From: Alphaproteobacteria bacterium
Lineage (GTDB): Bacteria > Pseudomonadota > Alphaproteobacteria > JACAEB01
Assembly: GCA_024236075.1 (NCBI GenBank)
Contig: JACKLE010000005.1
Span: forward strand, 62,001 to 126,000
Length of the DNA: 64,000 nt
Direction: 5' to 3'
In this document: in pieces, positions 1 to 8,244 of the stretch
Layout of the letters: the number at the start of each line of letters is the position of its first letter
How positions within the stretch are numbered: the first letter of the stretch is position 1
The notes under the pieces: generated by a model
Seen by the model: the letters and a program-made list of their open reading frames with translations, nothing else
What the model was told of the DNA's origin: nothing
Databases searched by the model: none
Position numbers and translations under genes: made by a program

Positions 1-1312
1 GCGCCTCGCCGCAGGCCGCGAGCTGCTTTTCCATGTTGACCTTGATCTTGTGCATCGGGACGTGCCCCGGGCCCTCGATCATCACCTGGCAGTCCCTTTC
101 CCAGGCGATCTTCGTCAGCTCGCCGAGCGTCTCGAGCTCGCCGAACTGCGCCGCGTCGTTCGCGTCCGCCGTGGAGCCGGGCCGCAGGCCGTCCCCGAGC
201 GAGAAGGAGACGTCGTATGCGCGCAGGATGTCGCAGATTTCCGGGAACGCCTCATAGAGAAAGCTCTCCTTGTGGTGGGCGAGGCACCACTTCGCCATGA
301 TCGAGCCGCCGCGACTGACGATGCCCGTCACGCGGTTCGCCGTAAGAGGAACATATCTGAGCCGCACCCCGGCATGGATGGTGAAATAGTCGACGCCCTG
401 CTCGCATTGCTCGATAAGCGTGTCGCGGAAGACGTCCCAGGTAAGCTCCTCCGCGATGCCGCCGACCTTCTCCAGCGCCTGGTAGATCGGCACCGTGCCG
501 ATTGGAACGGGCGCGTTGCGCAGAATCCATTCGCGCGTGTTGTGGATGTTGCGCCCCGTCGAGAGGTCCATGACCGTGTCGGCGCCCCAGCGGATCGCCC
601 ACACCATCTTCTCGACCTCCTCGGCGACCGAGGACGCAACCGCCGAATTACCGATATTGGCGTTGATCTTCACAAGGAAGTTCCGCCCGATGATCATCGG
701 CTCGGTTTCGGGGTGGTTGATATTCGCAGGTATGATGGCGCGCCCGCGCGCGATCTCGTCCCGGACGAATTCGGGCGTGCACCAGACCGGAATCTCGGCG
801 CCGAAGCTCTCGCCGTCGCGCGCCATCTCCTCCAGCCGCTCGCGGCCGAGATTGGCGCGCTCGATGTTTTCCCGGATGGCGACGAACTCCATCTCGGGCG
901 TGACGATCCCGGCGCGGGCATAGGCGAGCTGCGTCACCGCGGCGCCGGCCGTCGCGCGCAACGGGGCGCTCGTCGCCGGGAACTCGGCCGCGAGATGCTT
1001 TCCGGCATGGCCGTTGTCTTCCGCGCGGACGCGGCGGCCCTCATAGCGCTCGACGTCGCCTCGGGCGAGGATCCAGGGCTCGCGCAGGCGCGCAAGCCCC
1101 TTTTCGATGTCGATGGCGGCGCCGGCGTCCGAATAGGGTCCGGACGTATCGTAGACGGAGAATGGCGGCTCTCCCGCGCTCGGATGCAGCGCGATTTCGC
1201 GATAGGGCACGCGCATGTCGGCATGCAGCGTGCCTGGCGCGTAACGCTTCAGGGAGGCGGGCAGGGGCCCGGTGGTCACGGCGAAGGCGACCTGACGGGG
1301 AGGTGCGTTCAT
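1..1312 (-). CDS. thiC: Phosphomethylpyrimidine synthase ThiC, 3' end cut by window edge
   Basis: ThiC is the radical-SAM enzyme that turns aminoimidazole ribotide into hydroxymethylpyrimidine phosphate, the pyrimidine half of thiamine. About 437 codons are present and run off the left edge. The translation begins MNAPPRQVAF and has an N-terminal ThiC-associated region, then family signatures such as NIGNSAV, RGGSIMAKWC and QVMIEGPGHVPM near the edge. The C-terminal CxxCx4C cluster motif would lie outside the window. The start ATG at 1312 follows an SD-like GGAGGGAG about 8 nt upstream. That SD lies in a hairpin downstream of a TPP riboswitch, so synthesis should be switched off by thiamine pyrophosphate. 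No other thi gene is visible. Identification is secure; only the C-terminus is unseen. Confidence 0.97.
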   Translation of the reverse strand, partial: MNAPPRQVAFAVTTGPLPASLKRYAPGTLHADMRVPYREIALHPSAGEPPFSVYDTSGPYSDAGAAIDIEKGLARLREPWILARGDVERYEGRRVRAEDNGHAGKHLAAEFPATSAPLRATAGAAVTQLAYARAGIVTPEMEFVAIRENIERANLGRERLEEMARDGESFGAEIPVWCTPEFVRDEIARGRAIIPANINHPETEPMIIGRNFLVKINANIGNSAVASSVAEEVEKMVWAIRWGADTVMDLSTGRNIHNTREWILRNAPVPIGTVPIYQALEKVGGIAEELTWDVFRDTLIEQCEQGVDYFTIHAGVRLRYVPLTANRVTGIVSRGGSIMAKWCLAHHKESFLYEAFPEICDILRAYDVSFSLGDGLRPGSTADANDAAQFGELETLGELTKIAWERDCQVMIEGPGHVPMHKIKVNMEKQLAACGEA

Positions 1313-1315
1313 CGG

Positions 1316-1348
1316 GGATCTCCCTCCGATCTGGAGTCGAGGAGATCC
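1316..1348 (-). promoter_or_regulatory. SD-sequestering hairpin, likely expression platform of the riboswitch
   Basis: Between aptamer and thiC start lies a perfect 8-bp inverted repeat: GGATCTCC (complement of 1341-1348) pairs with GGAGATCC (complement of 1316-1323). The 3' arm overlaps the ribosome-binding sequence GGAGGGAG (complement of 1320-1327). A smaller CTCC/GGAG hairpin (1324-1336) lies inside. No T-run follows, so control by hiding the SD (translational) is more likely than termination. This is inference from pairing; no alternative anti-sequester pairing was computed. Confidence 0.6.
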
Positions 1349-1376
1349 GGGAGGTGTCTGCGGTTCGGCGCTCCGA

Positions 1377-1468
1377 TCCCTCCGCCGGCATGACCCGGAT
1401 CAGGTGCAAAGGGTACTCGGGCGAAACGAGCCCGATCTCAGCCGGCCTCGCGCCGGCGCCCCTCGGAT
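1377..1468 (-). promoter_or_regulatory. TPP (THI-box) riboswitch of thiC
   Basis: Read on the minus strand, the leader contains the conserved THI-box parts in order: a CCGAGGGGCGCC 5' arm, the invariant CTGAGA (here GGCTGAGAT), then ACCCTTTGCACCTGATCC, a GGGTCATGCC segment and the closing GCGGAGGGA. These match the pyrimidine-sensor and pyrophosphate-sensor helices of the TPP aptamer, and the position just upstream of thiC fits. The aptamer ends about 65 nt before the thiC start. Confidence 0.95.
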
Positions 1469-1475
1469 GCGCGCG

Positions 1476-1503
1476 ATCCTACTCCAGTCGCGCCGATGCG
1501 CAA
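1476..1503 (-). promoter_or_regulatory. Possible sigma-70 promoter for thiC
   Basis: On the minus strand TTGCGC (complement of 1498-1503) and TAGGAT (complement of 1476-1481) are separated by 16 nt. Transcription would start near 1470, just at the 5' edge of the TPP aptamer, which supports the placement. The hexamers are weak matches, so this is tentative. Confidence 0.35.
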
Positions 1504-1508
1504 AAAGT

Positions 1509-2234
1509 TCAGTTGCCGAAAAGGCCTTTGACCGAGTCACCGATGCCCTTGGCGGCGTCGCCGAGCCCGCCGACGCCCAGCCGGTCGAGAATCTGCGCCT
1601 TTGCAACGGAGGTGAGCGTGGTCTCGCTCACCTCGTCGAGCACGGCGGCAGCGATCTCGCCGGCCGAGACGCCGCCTTCGCGCCGTCCGAGGTCGGTCAT
1701 GGTGATCGCCGGAAGCTTCACGTCGAGCGACTTGTCGCCGGGCGCCACCGCGGTGATGGTGCCGGAGCGGATCTCGAGGCGGTCGACGATGATCTTCGGT
1801 CCGCTGCCGCCGCCGCCGCTTCCGGCGCCGCCCTTCTTGCCGCCCGTGAAGGCATCGATGTTGCGCTGGATGCGTCCGATGTTGCTCGCGCCGTCGGCCT
1901 TGAGCTCGTAGCGCACCGTCGGCGCGTCGATGAGGACGGAGCTGATGACGATGGTCTGAAGGCTCGACTGCTCCTTGTTGAGCTTGACCGAGATGTCGTC
2001 GAGGCCGAGGGCCGTCGCGGACGAAAATCCTTCGGGATTGGCGATCGACAGGCCGGAGATCGAGGCCGAGCCGTCGCCGAGATCGACCTCGACGCCGCTC
2101 ACTTTGACGTCGCTCTGCGTCGCGCGGGAACCAGCCTCCTGGAGCGCCATGGTGACGAGCGTTGCGGGCCCGAAATAGAAAAAGGCCGCAAGAAGCGCCA
2201 GGAGGAAGATCAGGAAGATGAAGAATGCGCGCAT
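1509..2234 (-). CDS. AsmA-like membrane-anchored envelope protein
   Basis: This 241-residue protein has one N-terminal hydrophobic segment (FFIFLIFLLALLAAFFYFG, residues about 4-22) with few charges before it, so it is probably inserted in the inner membrane with the rest in the periplasm. The body has the alternating beta pattern of AsmA/YdbH-type proteins (VKVSGVEVDLGDGSASISGLSIANP, then a KIIVDRLEIRSGTI repeat), which in larger relatives bridge the envelope and move phospholipid. A glycine-rich linker (GGAGSGGGGSG) sits mid-protein. The start at 2234 is preferred because the hydrophobic segment then begins at residue 4; an upstream in-frame start would add 11 unlikely residues. It follows the hydratase genes by about 105 nt. 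The family match is by pattern only. Confidence 0.6.
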   Translation of the reverse strand: MRAFFIFLIFLLALLAAFFYFGPATLVTMALQEAGSRATQSDVKVSGVEVDLGDGSASISGLSIANPEGFSSATALGLDDISVKLNKEQSSLQTIVISSVLIDAPTVRYELKADGASNIGRIQRNIDAFTGGKKGGAGSGGGGSGPKIIVDRLEIRSGTITAVAPGDKSLDVKLPAITMTDLGRREGGVSAGEIAAAVLDEVSETTLTSVAKAQILDRLGVGGLGDAAKGIGDSVKGLFGN

Positions 2235-2339
2235 GATGGAAGCCCCGTTCGTCGGCGGCCCGCCCACCGGGGCCGCGTTTCCCCGGCCGTCAACCTACCC
2301 CCGCCAGGCGCGCCTGTCACTCGCGGTGCGCGAGCACGT

Positions 2340-3233
2340 TCAATGGCGCTCGCCGCGGCCCGCAAGCAGATCCTCGATCCATTTGTTGTAGTGCGGCTTG
2401 CGCTTCTCCTTGAAGGCGGCAAAGCCCTCGCGCACGTCGGGCGTGCCGTCCGATATGCCGGTGCGCACGGCTATGTCCTCGAATGCCTGGGCCAGCGTCG
2501 CCTCCGCCGCGAAATAGGTCGCGCGCTTCAGGACGCGCATCGCGAGCTGTGGCCCCTCGGCAAGCTCGCGCGCGAGATCCATGGCCTTGTCCATGAGCAC
2601 GGCATCCTCATGCACCTCGTGGACGAGGCCGAGCTCGAGCGCCTCGTCCGCCGTCACGATGCGCTTGCGGAAGAGGAAGTCGACGGTCTTCGGCAGGCCT
2701 ATCGTCTGGACGAGGAGGAAGTGACCGCCCTCGTCGGGCTGGGCGCCGAAACGCAAGGTCGCGCTGCCGAGGCGCGCGCTTTGCGCGCAGAAGCGGAAAT
2801 CGCAGGCGAGCGCGAGCGAGAGGCCGGTCTGGATCGTGACGCCATTGATGGCGGCGATAGAGAGCTTGTCGAGCTTGCGGACCGACGTGTTGACCGCCTG
2901 CGAGATCCAGTGAAGCCCGGCGATGACCCCGACGGGCGAATCGTGACCCGCATTGACCGTCGGCATGAAGCTCGCCTCGGCCTTGCGGTAATTGCCGTTG
3001 CCCTGCTCGTCGCGCGTGACGTCGTCGCCGGCGCAGAACGCGCGGCCCGATCCCGTGAAGACGACGACCCGCACGCGGTTGTCGAGCTGCGCCTGCGTCA
3101 CCGTCTCGACGAGATCGCGCTTCATTCCGGTGCGCATGCCGTTGAGGCGCTCCGGCTTGTTGAAGCGGATCACGAGAATGCCCGGCTCCTCGAGCGTCAG
3201 GTCGAAATAGTCGAAGCTTCCCTCTGCGATCAT
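2340..3233 (-). CDS. Enoyl-CoA hydratase/isomerase family protein, paralogue A
   Basis: A 297-residue crotonase-fold protein. The substrate-binding/oxyanion region is AFCAGDDVTRDE (residues about 65-76), and AAINGVTIQTGLSLALACDFRF is the classic second crotonase block. An acidic residue sits in PDEGGHF, about where family members carry a catalytic Glu. The family hydrates, isomerises or cleaves acyl-CoA thioesters; the substrate cannot be read from sequence. The C-terminus PHYNKWIEDLLAG is shared with the upstream neighbour, paralogue B, with which it aligns without gaps at roughly four in five residues. The two genes are 93 nt apart and probably co-transcribed. One may be a spare copy, or the two may have diverged in substrate; differences cluster in residues about 85-105, next to the predicted active site. 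Confidence 0.9.
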   Translation of the reverse strand: MIAEGSFDYFDLTLEEPGILVIRFNKPERLNGMRTGMKRDLVETVTQAQLDNRVRVVVFTGSGRAFCAGDDVTRDEQGNGNYRKAEASFMPTVNAGHDSPVGVIAGLHWISQAVNTSVRKLDKLSIAAINGVTIQTGLSLALACDFRFCAQSARLGSATLRFGAQPDEGGHFLLVQTIGLPKTVDFLFRKRIVTADEALELGLVHEVHEDAVLMDKAMDLARELAEGPQLAMRVLKRATYFAAEATLAQAFEDIAVRTGISDGTPDVREGFAAFKEKRKPHYNKWIEDLLAGRGERH

Positions 3234-3326
3234 GTCGTCCTGTCCCTGGATATGCCGTCGTCCGCCCTGCTCCGTAAGCGCCGAACGGACGGCGACGTCT
3301 CCGCCCCGTCCGCCCGTTCGCGACCT

Positions 3327-4220
3327 TCAGTGGCGCCCGCTCTTGCCGGCCAGGATGTCCTCGATCCACTTGTTGTAGTGGGGCTTGCGCTTCTCCTTGA
3401 AGGCGGCGAAGCCCTCGCGGGTGTCCGGCGTGCCCTCGATGATCGTCGTGCGCACGGCGATGTCCTCGAAGGCGTGGGCCATCGTGGTCTCGGCGGCGAA
3501 ATAGGTGGCGCGCTTCAGGATGCGGATCGAGGCCTGCGGGCCGTCGGCGAGCTCGCGCGCGAGCTCCATGGCCTTGTCCATCAGCGCGCCGTCCTCGTGG
3601 ACCTCGTGCACGAGGCCGAGCGCGAGCGCCTCGTCCGCCGTCACGATGCGCTTGCGGAAGAGGAAGTCGATGGTCTTCGGCAGCCCGATGGTCTGGACCA
3701 GGAGGAAATGCCCGCCCTCGTCCGGCATCGCGCCGAAGCGCAGCGTCGCGCTGCCGATCTTCGCGCTCTTCGCGGCGAAGCGGAAATCGCAGGCGAGCGC
3801 GAGGGAGAGGCCGGTCTGGATCGTGACGCCGTTGATGGCGGCAATCACCATCTTGTCGAGCTTGCGGATCGAGGTGTTGACGGCCTGCGAGATCCAATGG
3901 AGCCCGGCGATGGTGCCAACGCGCGAATCGTGTCCGGCCGGGATCGCCGGCACCATGCCGTCCTCGGCGCGAAAATAGTTGCCGTTGCCCTTCTCGTCGC
4001 GCGTCACGTCGTCGCCGGCGCAGAATGCGCGGCCCGAGCCCGTGATGACGACGACACGAACGCGATTGTCGAGCTGGGCCTGGGTGATGGTCTCGACCAG
4101 GTCGCGCTTCATGGGCGAGCGCATCCCGTTGAGGCGCTCCGGCTTGTTGAAGGTGAGGACGAGGATGCCCGGGTCCTCGATCTTCAGGTCGAAATAGTCG
4201 TAGCTGCCTTCCTCGATCAT
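3327..4220 (-). CDS. Enoyl-CoA hydratase/isomerase family protein, paralogue B
   Basis: A 297-residue twin of the downstream gene, with the same crotonase blocks (AFCAGDDVTRDEKGNG, AAINGVTIQTGLSLAL, PDEGGHFLLVQTIG) and the same C-terminus (HYNKWIEDILAGKSGRH). The start at 4220 (MIEEGSYDYF) was chosen because it aligns with MIAEGSFDYF of the twin and has GGAGAG 6-7 nt upstream; an earlier in-frame start at 4238 would add MHGEND without a better SD. It begins 43 nt after the third hydratase gene on the same strand. It is probably a CoA-thioester hydratase or isomerase; exact reaction unknown. Confidence 0.9.
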   Translation of the reverse strand: MIEEGSYDYFDLKIEDPGILVLTFNKPERLNGMRSPMKRDLVETITQAQLDNRVRVVVITGSGRAFCAGDDVTRDEKGNGNYFRAEDGMVPAIPAGHDSRVGTIAGLHWISQAVNTSIRKLDKMVIAAINGVTIQTGLSLALACDFRFAAKSAKIGSATLRFGAMPDEGGHFLLVQTIGLPKTIDFLFRKRIVTADEALALGLVHEVHEDGALMDKAMELARELADGPQASIRILKRATYFAAETTMAHAFEDIAVRTTIIEGTPDTREGFAAFKEKRKPHYNKWIEDILAGKSGRH

Positions 4221-4263
4221 GTCATTCTCTCCGTGCACGTATGGATAGGGAATCTCGGTGGCG

Positions 4264-5124
4264 TCAGCGCCCCGTGAAGCGCGCCGCCCTCTTCTCGACG
4301 AAATGGGCGACGCCCTCGCGAAAATCCTCGCTGCGGAAGCTCTTCGCCATCTCCGCGTCGGCGAGCGCGAGCGCCTCTGCGTAGGTTTGGTGAAGCGACA
4401 TCCAGAGCTGGGCCTTCATCACGCGCAGCGAGCGCGGCGAAGCGGTGCTCGCGAGCGTGCGCGCATAGGCCATGACGCGCTCCTCGAACTCGGCGTCATC
4501 GAAGACGTCGTTGACGAGGCCCATGTGCTTGGCCTCGTGGGCCGTCACCTTGCGCGCCGAATAGAGGAGGTCCATCGCGTTCGACGGACCGACGAGGCGC
4601 GGCAAAAGCCAGCTCACGCCGTGCTCGGCGATGAGCCCGCGCTGGGCGAAGGCGGTCGTGAAGATCGCCGAGCGCGCCGCGAAGCGCATGTCGCAATAGA
4701 GGCTGAAGACGAAGCCGATGCCGGCGGCGGGCCCGTTGACCGCCGCGATCACGGGCTTGCGGCACGAGACGAAGAAGGTCCAGTTGCCGCTGTAGATCGG
4801 CACGAGAGGAAGCGAGGGGTCGTCCTGCGGCTCGGCGAGCGCTGCGGGGCGCGGCAGGGCTTCTTCCTTTCCGGACTCGCCGTCGAAGGCCTTGCCGGAG
4901 GTGATGTTCCTGAGGCCGCCCATGTCGGCGCCGGCGCAGAAGCCGCGGCCGGCGCCCGTGAAGACGATCACGCGCACGGCATCGTCCGTCGCAGCCTCGT
5001 GAAAGGCATGGCGCATGCTCTCGCCCATCTCGCTCGTGAAGGCGTTGAGCTTGTCGGGCCGGTTCATGGTGATGCGCGCGACATTGTCGTCGACGGAATA
5101 GAGAAGCTCCGGAAAGGCGTTCAT
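4264..5124 (-). CDS. Enoyl-CoA hydratase family protein, more distant third member
   Basis: A 286-residue crotonase-family enzyme, clearly different from the two downstream copies. The oxyanion-hole block is GFCAGADMGGL, the second block is AAVNGPAAGIGFVFSLYCDMRF, and RGLIAEHGVSWLL carries a Glu in the usual catalytic position. The C-terminus FVEKRAARFTGR is typical of enoyl-CoA hydratases in beta-oxidation-like pathways. The start at 5124 (MNAFPELL) is preferred over 5130 because GGGAGG (complement of 5131-5136) then lies 6 nt upstream; with 5130 it would touch the ATG. The gene lies 39 nt downstream of the DUF3604 gene on the same strand, consistent with one operon. Confidence 0.92.
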   Translation of the reverse strand: MNAFPELLYSVDDNVARITMNRPDKLNAFTSEMGESMRHAFHEAATDDAVRVIVFTGAGRGFCAGADMGGLRNITSGKAFDGESGKEEALPRPAALAEPQDDPSLPLVPIYSGNWTFFVSCRKPVIAAVNGPAAGIGFVFSLYCDMRFAARSAIFTTAFAQRGLIAEHGVSWLLPRLVGPSNAMDLLYSARKVTAHEAKHMGLVNDVFDDAEFEERVMAYARTLASTASPRSLRVMKAQLWMSLHQTYAEALALADAEMAKSFRSEDFREGVAHFVEKRAARFTGR

Positions 5125-5163
5125 CGTCATCCTCCCTTTGGCCTGCCGGCGCCCGTCCGGCTC

Positions 5164-7107
5164 TTATCCCTGCGGGCTATACCAGATCGGCGAGGACCAG
5201 GCGCGCTCGCGGATGGTGGGAGCGAGCCAGCCCTTGCCCGGCGGCTCGCGTCCGTCGCGCACCGCCTCGTGCGTCGACCAGCGGCACGTTGGGTTCTCCA
5301 GCGCGCGCGCGTAATAGGCGGCGCGCGCGTCCGCATCGAAGGCGGGATCGCGCCAGAGGGCGATGAGGCTCTCGGCGCCGCGATCGGCCGAGATCGAGCA
5401 GTTGGCGAGGTCGACCGCGGCACCGTTGTCGGGGCAGCGATGCGTCACGGGATCGACGGCGAGACCGTCCGAGCACGCTACGTCGTAGACCTCCTCGTGC
5501 GGGCCGTCGGCCTCGTTCCAGACCTTGATCATCTGGAGCTTGTAGAGCGGAGCGCTGAGCGCGTCCCGCCCGGCCCAGACGAGGAAGGCGGGGGCGGCGC
5601 CCGCATCGCCTCTCGCGAGGTCGCTACCCATCGCCACGCCCTCGACATAGGCGCGCGTCCAGACGTCGGCCGCCTCGGGAAGGTCGTCGCCGAAGGCGAA
5701 GCTCGCGAACATGCGGATGCTGAGCCGCGGTCCCGAAGTGGCGAAGGTCTCCCGCCGCTTCATCGCCGCGAAGATGGCCTCCCGCGTGTTCGCCTCCGCC
5801 CACACGCCCGCAAGGCCGCCCGAGGTACGCTTCAGCGGACCGTCCTTGTCCGGAAGAACGGGCAGGCGGCGCTTCTCGACCGTATCGTCGAGATAGCCGA
5901 CATGGCCCGCATGGGTCGCCTCGTCCGTCGCGCCGGGATCGCCGTTATGCGTGTCCGTCGAGCCGATGAAGCCGTGCTTGAAGGGGTCGACCCCGCGCTC
6001 GTCGATGAGGGCGAGGCCGCGCGCCACCGCCTCGCGCTCGGTCGACATCGGCATCTGGCATTCGGAGATCTGGCCTTCCTTGCAGAGCGGATAGCCCTGC
6101 TCGAAGCCGCATTCCTCGTCGCTGGAGGCGGCCGGCGAGCATTCCGAGTTCGACTTGATCTGGAAGACCTCGGCCAGGCGCTCGAGTTTGGCGCGCCGGC
6201 GCAAATCCTCGTCCGTATGCGGCGTGCCGTCCCTGCCGTTCAGCGCGTAGGCGTGGCCCCACGACATGTTCATGTTGTGCGGAATCGTGATGACGTCGCA
6301 CTCGCCGGTGCAGGTTTCGCTGAGGAGGCGCCAGAGATCGGCGTCGATGGGCGCCTCGTAGATGCTGTAGGCGATTTCGGGGACGTTCGCGTTCGCGAAG
6401 ATGACGTTGTGGTGGAGCGAGGAGCGCTCGGGCCCCCGGGGCGAATATTCGTAGGCCACGAAAGAGGTGAACGTCCCCGGATCGTTGAACTCGGCGGCGA
6501 GCGCCTGCATCTCGCGCCAGGTGACCTGGGTCATCGCGCGGCAGTCGTCCGGTCCCTCGCAGAGGCCGTCGGGCCGCGTGGGGGGCATCTCGTAATAGCC
6601 CTGGGCGGCGCTCGTGTAGAGCTCCCGGTTCTCGGTCCTGATGCCCTCGCAGACGGGTGTCGTATAGGCCGGGCTCGCCTCGTCGGTGCAGCGCGCCACC
6701 ATGCCGAAGCCCTCGGCATGGTCGGTGAGCGCCACGAAGTCGAGTGGCCGCGCGAGGCGCTCCTTGCGCCCGCCATAGAGGGTGATCTCCTCGCCGCGGG
6801 CGAAGCGATAGGCCTCGCGCGGGGTCACGCGGTTGCCGAAGAGGAAGCTGTCGTAGGACGCCGCGCTGTGAACGTGGAGGTCGCCGAAAAGGGCGTGCCG
6901 ACCGGCCGGACCCGTCTCGACGCCGCCCGCGTCGGAAACGGCTTCCGGCTCGGGAGCGCTCGCCACGCTTGCGGGCTCGGGCGCGGCGGACGCAGGTGCC
7001 TCCGCTTCCGTCCCGCCCTTGCGGTCGCATGCCGCAAGTCCAAGCGTTGCGGCGAGGAACGCCGCTGCGATATGCCCCAAGCCCAAGTGCCGGTGTCCCA
7101 CCCTCAC
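5164..7107 (-). CDS. DUF3604 family lipoprotein with PHP-like metal site
   Basis: A 647-residue protein with a lipoprotein signal (LAATLGLAAC, Cys near residue 27) and an Ala/Pro/Glu-rich linker, so it probably sits on a membrane facing the periplasm. The body carries a PHP-type set of metal ligands: GDLHVHSAASYDSF (HxH), DFVALTDHAE, a histidine in SLHHNVIFAN, IPHNMNMSWG, and GSTDTHNG (DxH). This is the pattern of DUF3604 (PF12228) proteins, whose substrate is unknown to me. Several cysteine pairs (CSPAASSDEECGFEQGYPLC) suggest disulfides, as expected outside the cytoplasm. It sits between a LysR gene and three hydratases. A hydrolytic role in supplying a carbon source to the hydratases is an inference. 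Confidence 0.88.
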   Translation of the reverse strand: MRVGHRHLGLGHIAAAFLAATLGLAACDRKGGTEAEAPASAAPEPASVASAPEPEAVSDAGGVETGPAGRHALFGDLHVHSAASYDSFLFGNRVTPREAYRFARGEEITLYGGRKERLARPLDFVALTDHAEGFGMVARCTDEASPAYTTPVCEGIRTENRELYTSAAQGYYEMPPTRPDGLCEGPDDCRAMTQVTWREMQALAAEFNDPGTFTSFVAYEYSPRGPERSSLHHNVIFANANVPEIAYSIYEAPIDADLWRLLSETCTGECDVITIPHNMNMSWGHAYALNGRDGTPHTDEDLRRRAKLERLAEVFQIKSNSECSPAASSDEECGFEQGYPLCKEGQISECQMPMSTEREAVARGLALIDERGVDPFKHGFIGSTDTHNGDPGATDEATHAGHVGYLDDTVEKRRLPVLPDKDGPLKRTSGGLAGVWAEANTREAIFAAMKRRETFATSGPRLSIRMFASFAFGDDLPEAADVWTRAYVEGVAMGSDLARGDAGAAPAFLVWAGRDALSAPLYKLQMIKVWNEADGPHEEVYDVACSDGLAVDPVTHRCPDNGAAVDLANCSISADRGAESLIALWRDPAFDADARAAYYARALENPTCRWSTHEAVRDGREPPGKGWLAPTIRERAWSSPIWYSPQG

Positions 7108-7215
7108 GCCTCCCGTGACGACCTCGTTTCTCGCGCGGCGCCAAGCCTAGGGCGGGTGACCGCGGTCGGCAAGAGCGCCGGCCGGGGCGCGCGGTCGGGC
7201 TCGGGAAGCGCTCCG

Positions 7216-8154
7216 TCAGCGGACGGTGAGGCGCATGAGCGTGGGCGGGCCGCTCTCTCCGTCGCCGAGCAGGAGAGCGCGGCGGCGCGCGACGAGGTCC
7301 TTGAGAAAGTCGACGACCGTCGCGATGCGGGGCAGGCTTCTCAGATCGGCATGGACGCTGAGCCAGAGCGTGCGCGTGAAGGTCGCCGTGCCGTCGAGGA
7401 CCGGGACGAGGTCCGTGCGGCGCGCGGCGAGAAAATGCGGAAGGAGGGCGAGCCCCGCGCCCTCGGCGCACGCATTGGCCTGCGCCTCGACGCTGGTCGA
7501 GCGGAAGACGATCTCGGACTGGAAGAAGGCCTCCAGCTCCTTGAGCTCCACATAGTGCAGCAGGTCGTCGATGTACCAGATCGAACGGTGGCGGGGGAGG
7601 TCGGCGAGCGAGCGGATCGGCTCCTCGCGGGCGAGGTAGGCCGCGGCCGCGTAGAGCTGAAGACGATAGTCCGTGAGCTTCTGGACGGTGGCGCGCCCCG
7701 TGGTCGGACGGGCAAGGGATACCGCGATGTCGGCTTCGCGCTTCGTCAGGCTGAAATGGCGCGTCTCGGCGACGAGCTCGAGGCGCAGGCCCGGCGCCCG
7801 CTCGGCGAGGAAGGCAAGGTCGCGCGCGACGACCTCCGAGCCGAAGGCTTCCGGCGTCGCGAGGCGCACGACTCCCTGCACCAGGAGGTCGCTGCCCGCG
7901 AGCGCCCTCTCGACGGAGAGGGACTCGGCTTCCATCGCCTCCGCGATCGGCATGAGGCGCCGCCCGCCGGGCGTCGGCGCATAGCCCGCCGGCGTGCGGT
8001 CGAAGAGAAGCGTGCCGAGCTCGGCCTCCAGCGCGGCGATGCGCCGCCTCACCGTCGTCTGATCGACGGCGAGCCTCCGGGAGGCCCGCGCGAGCGTACC
8101 CTCCCGCGCGAGCGCCAGAAAGACCTTGAGGTCGCCCCAGTTGCGAAGTCCCAT
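7216..8154 (-). CDS. LysR-family transcriptional regulator
   Basis: 312 residues. The N-terminal winged helix-turn-helix (LKVFLALAREGTLARASRRLAVDQTTVRRRIAALE, residues about 9-43) is followed by a LysR effector domain (VVRLATPEAFGSEVVARDLAF onwards). The start at 8154 (MGLRNWGDLK) has GGAGA 7 nt upstream and gives the usual family length; an upstream in-frame start at 8232 would add 26 residues lying in the promoter region of the divergent gene. The gene points away from the DUF4440-like gene with 90 nt between starts, the classic arrangement in which LysR proteins control their divergent neighbour. The DUF3604 gene 108 nt downstream could also be a target. Confidence 0.93.
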   Translation of the reverse strand: MGLRNWGDLKVFLALAREGTLARASRRLAVDQTTVRRRIAALEAELGTLLFDRTPAGYAPTPGGRRLMPIAEAMEAESLSVERALAGSDLLVQGVVRLATPEAFGSEVVARDLAFLAERAPGLRLELVAETRHFSLTKREADIAVSLARPTTGRATVQKLTDYRLQLYAAAAYLAREEPIRSLADLPRHRSIWYIDDLLHYVELKELEAFFQSEIVFRSTSVEAQANACAEGAGLALLPHFLAARRTDLVPVLDGTATFTRTLWLSVHADLRSLPRIATVVDFLKDLVARRRALLLGDGESGPPTLMRLTVR

Positions 8155-8179
8155 CCAGCCGTCTCCCGTGTGCGCATTC

Positions 8180-8208
8180 TTGTCGTGCAGGGTTTGGACT
8201 AGCATAAT
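8180..8208 (+). promoter_or_regulatory. Putative sigma-70 promoter in the LysR/DUF4440 divergent region
   Basis: TTGTCG (8180-8185) and CATAAT (8203-8208) are exactly 17 nt apart and point toward the DUF4440-like gene, whose ATG is 36 nt downstream of the -10. The match is fair and the spacing ideal; no transcription data back it. Confidence 0.4.
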
Positions 8209-8244
8209 CCGCCATTGGCAGAAGACGACCAAGGGGAGGACAAA

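Noticed and set aside
4258..8202. Very long plus-strand open frame (over 1300 codons)
   Set aside because: It lies antisense to the hydratase, DUF3604 and LysR genes, all of which have clear motifs. The product is Arg/Ala/Gly-rich with no domain, as expected of a GC-rich shadow frame.
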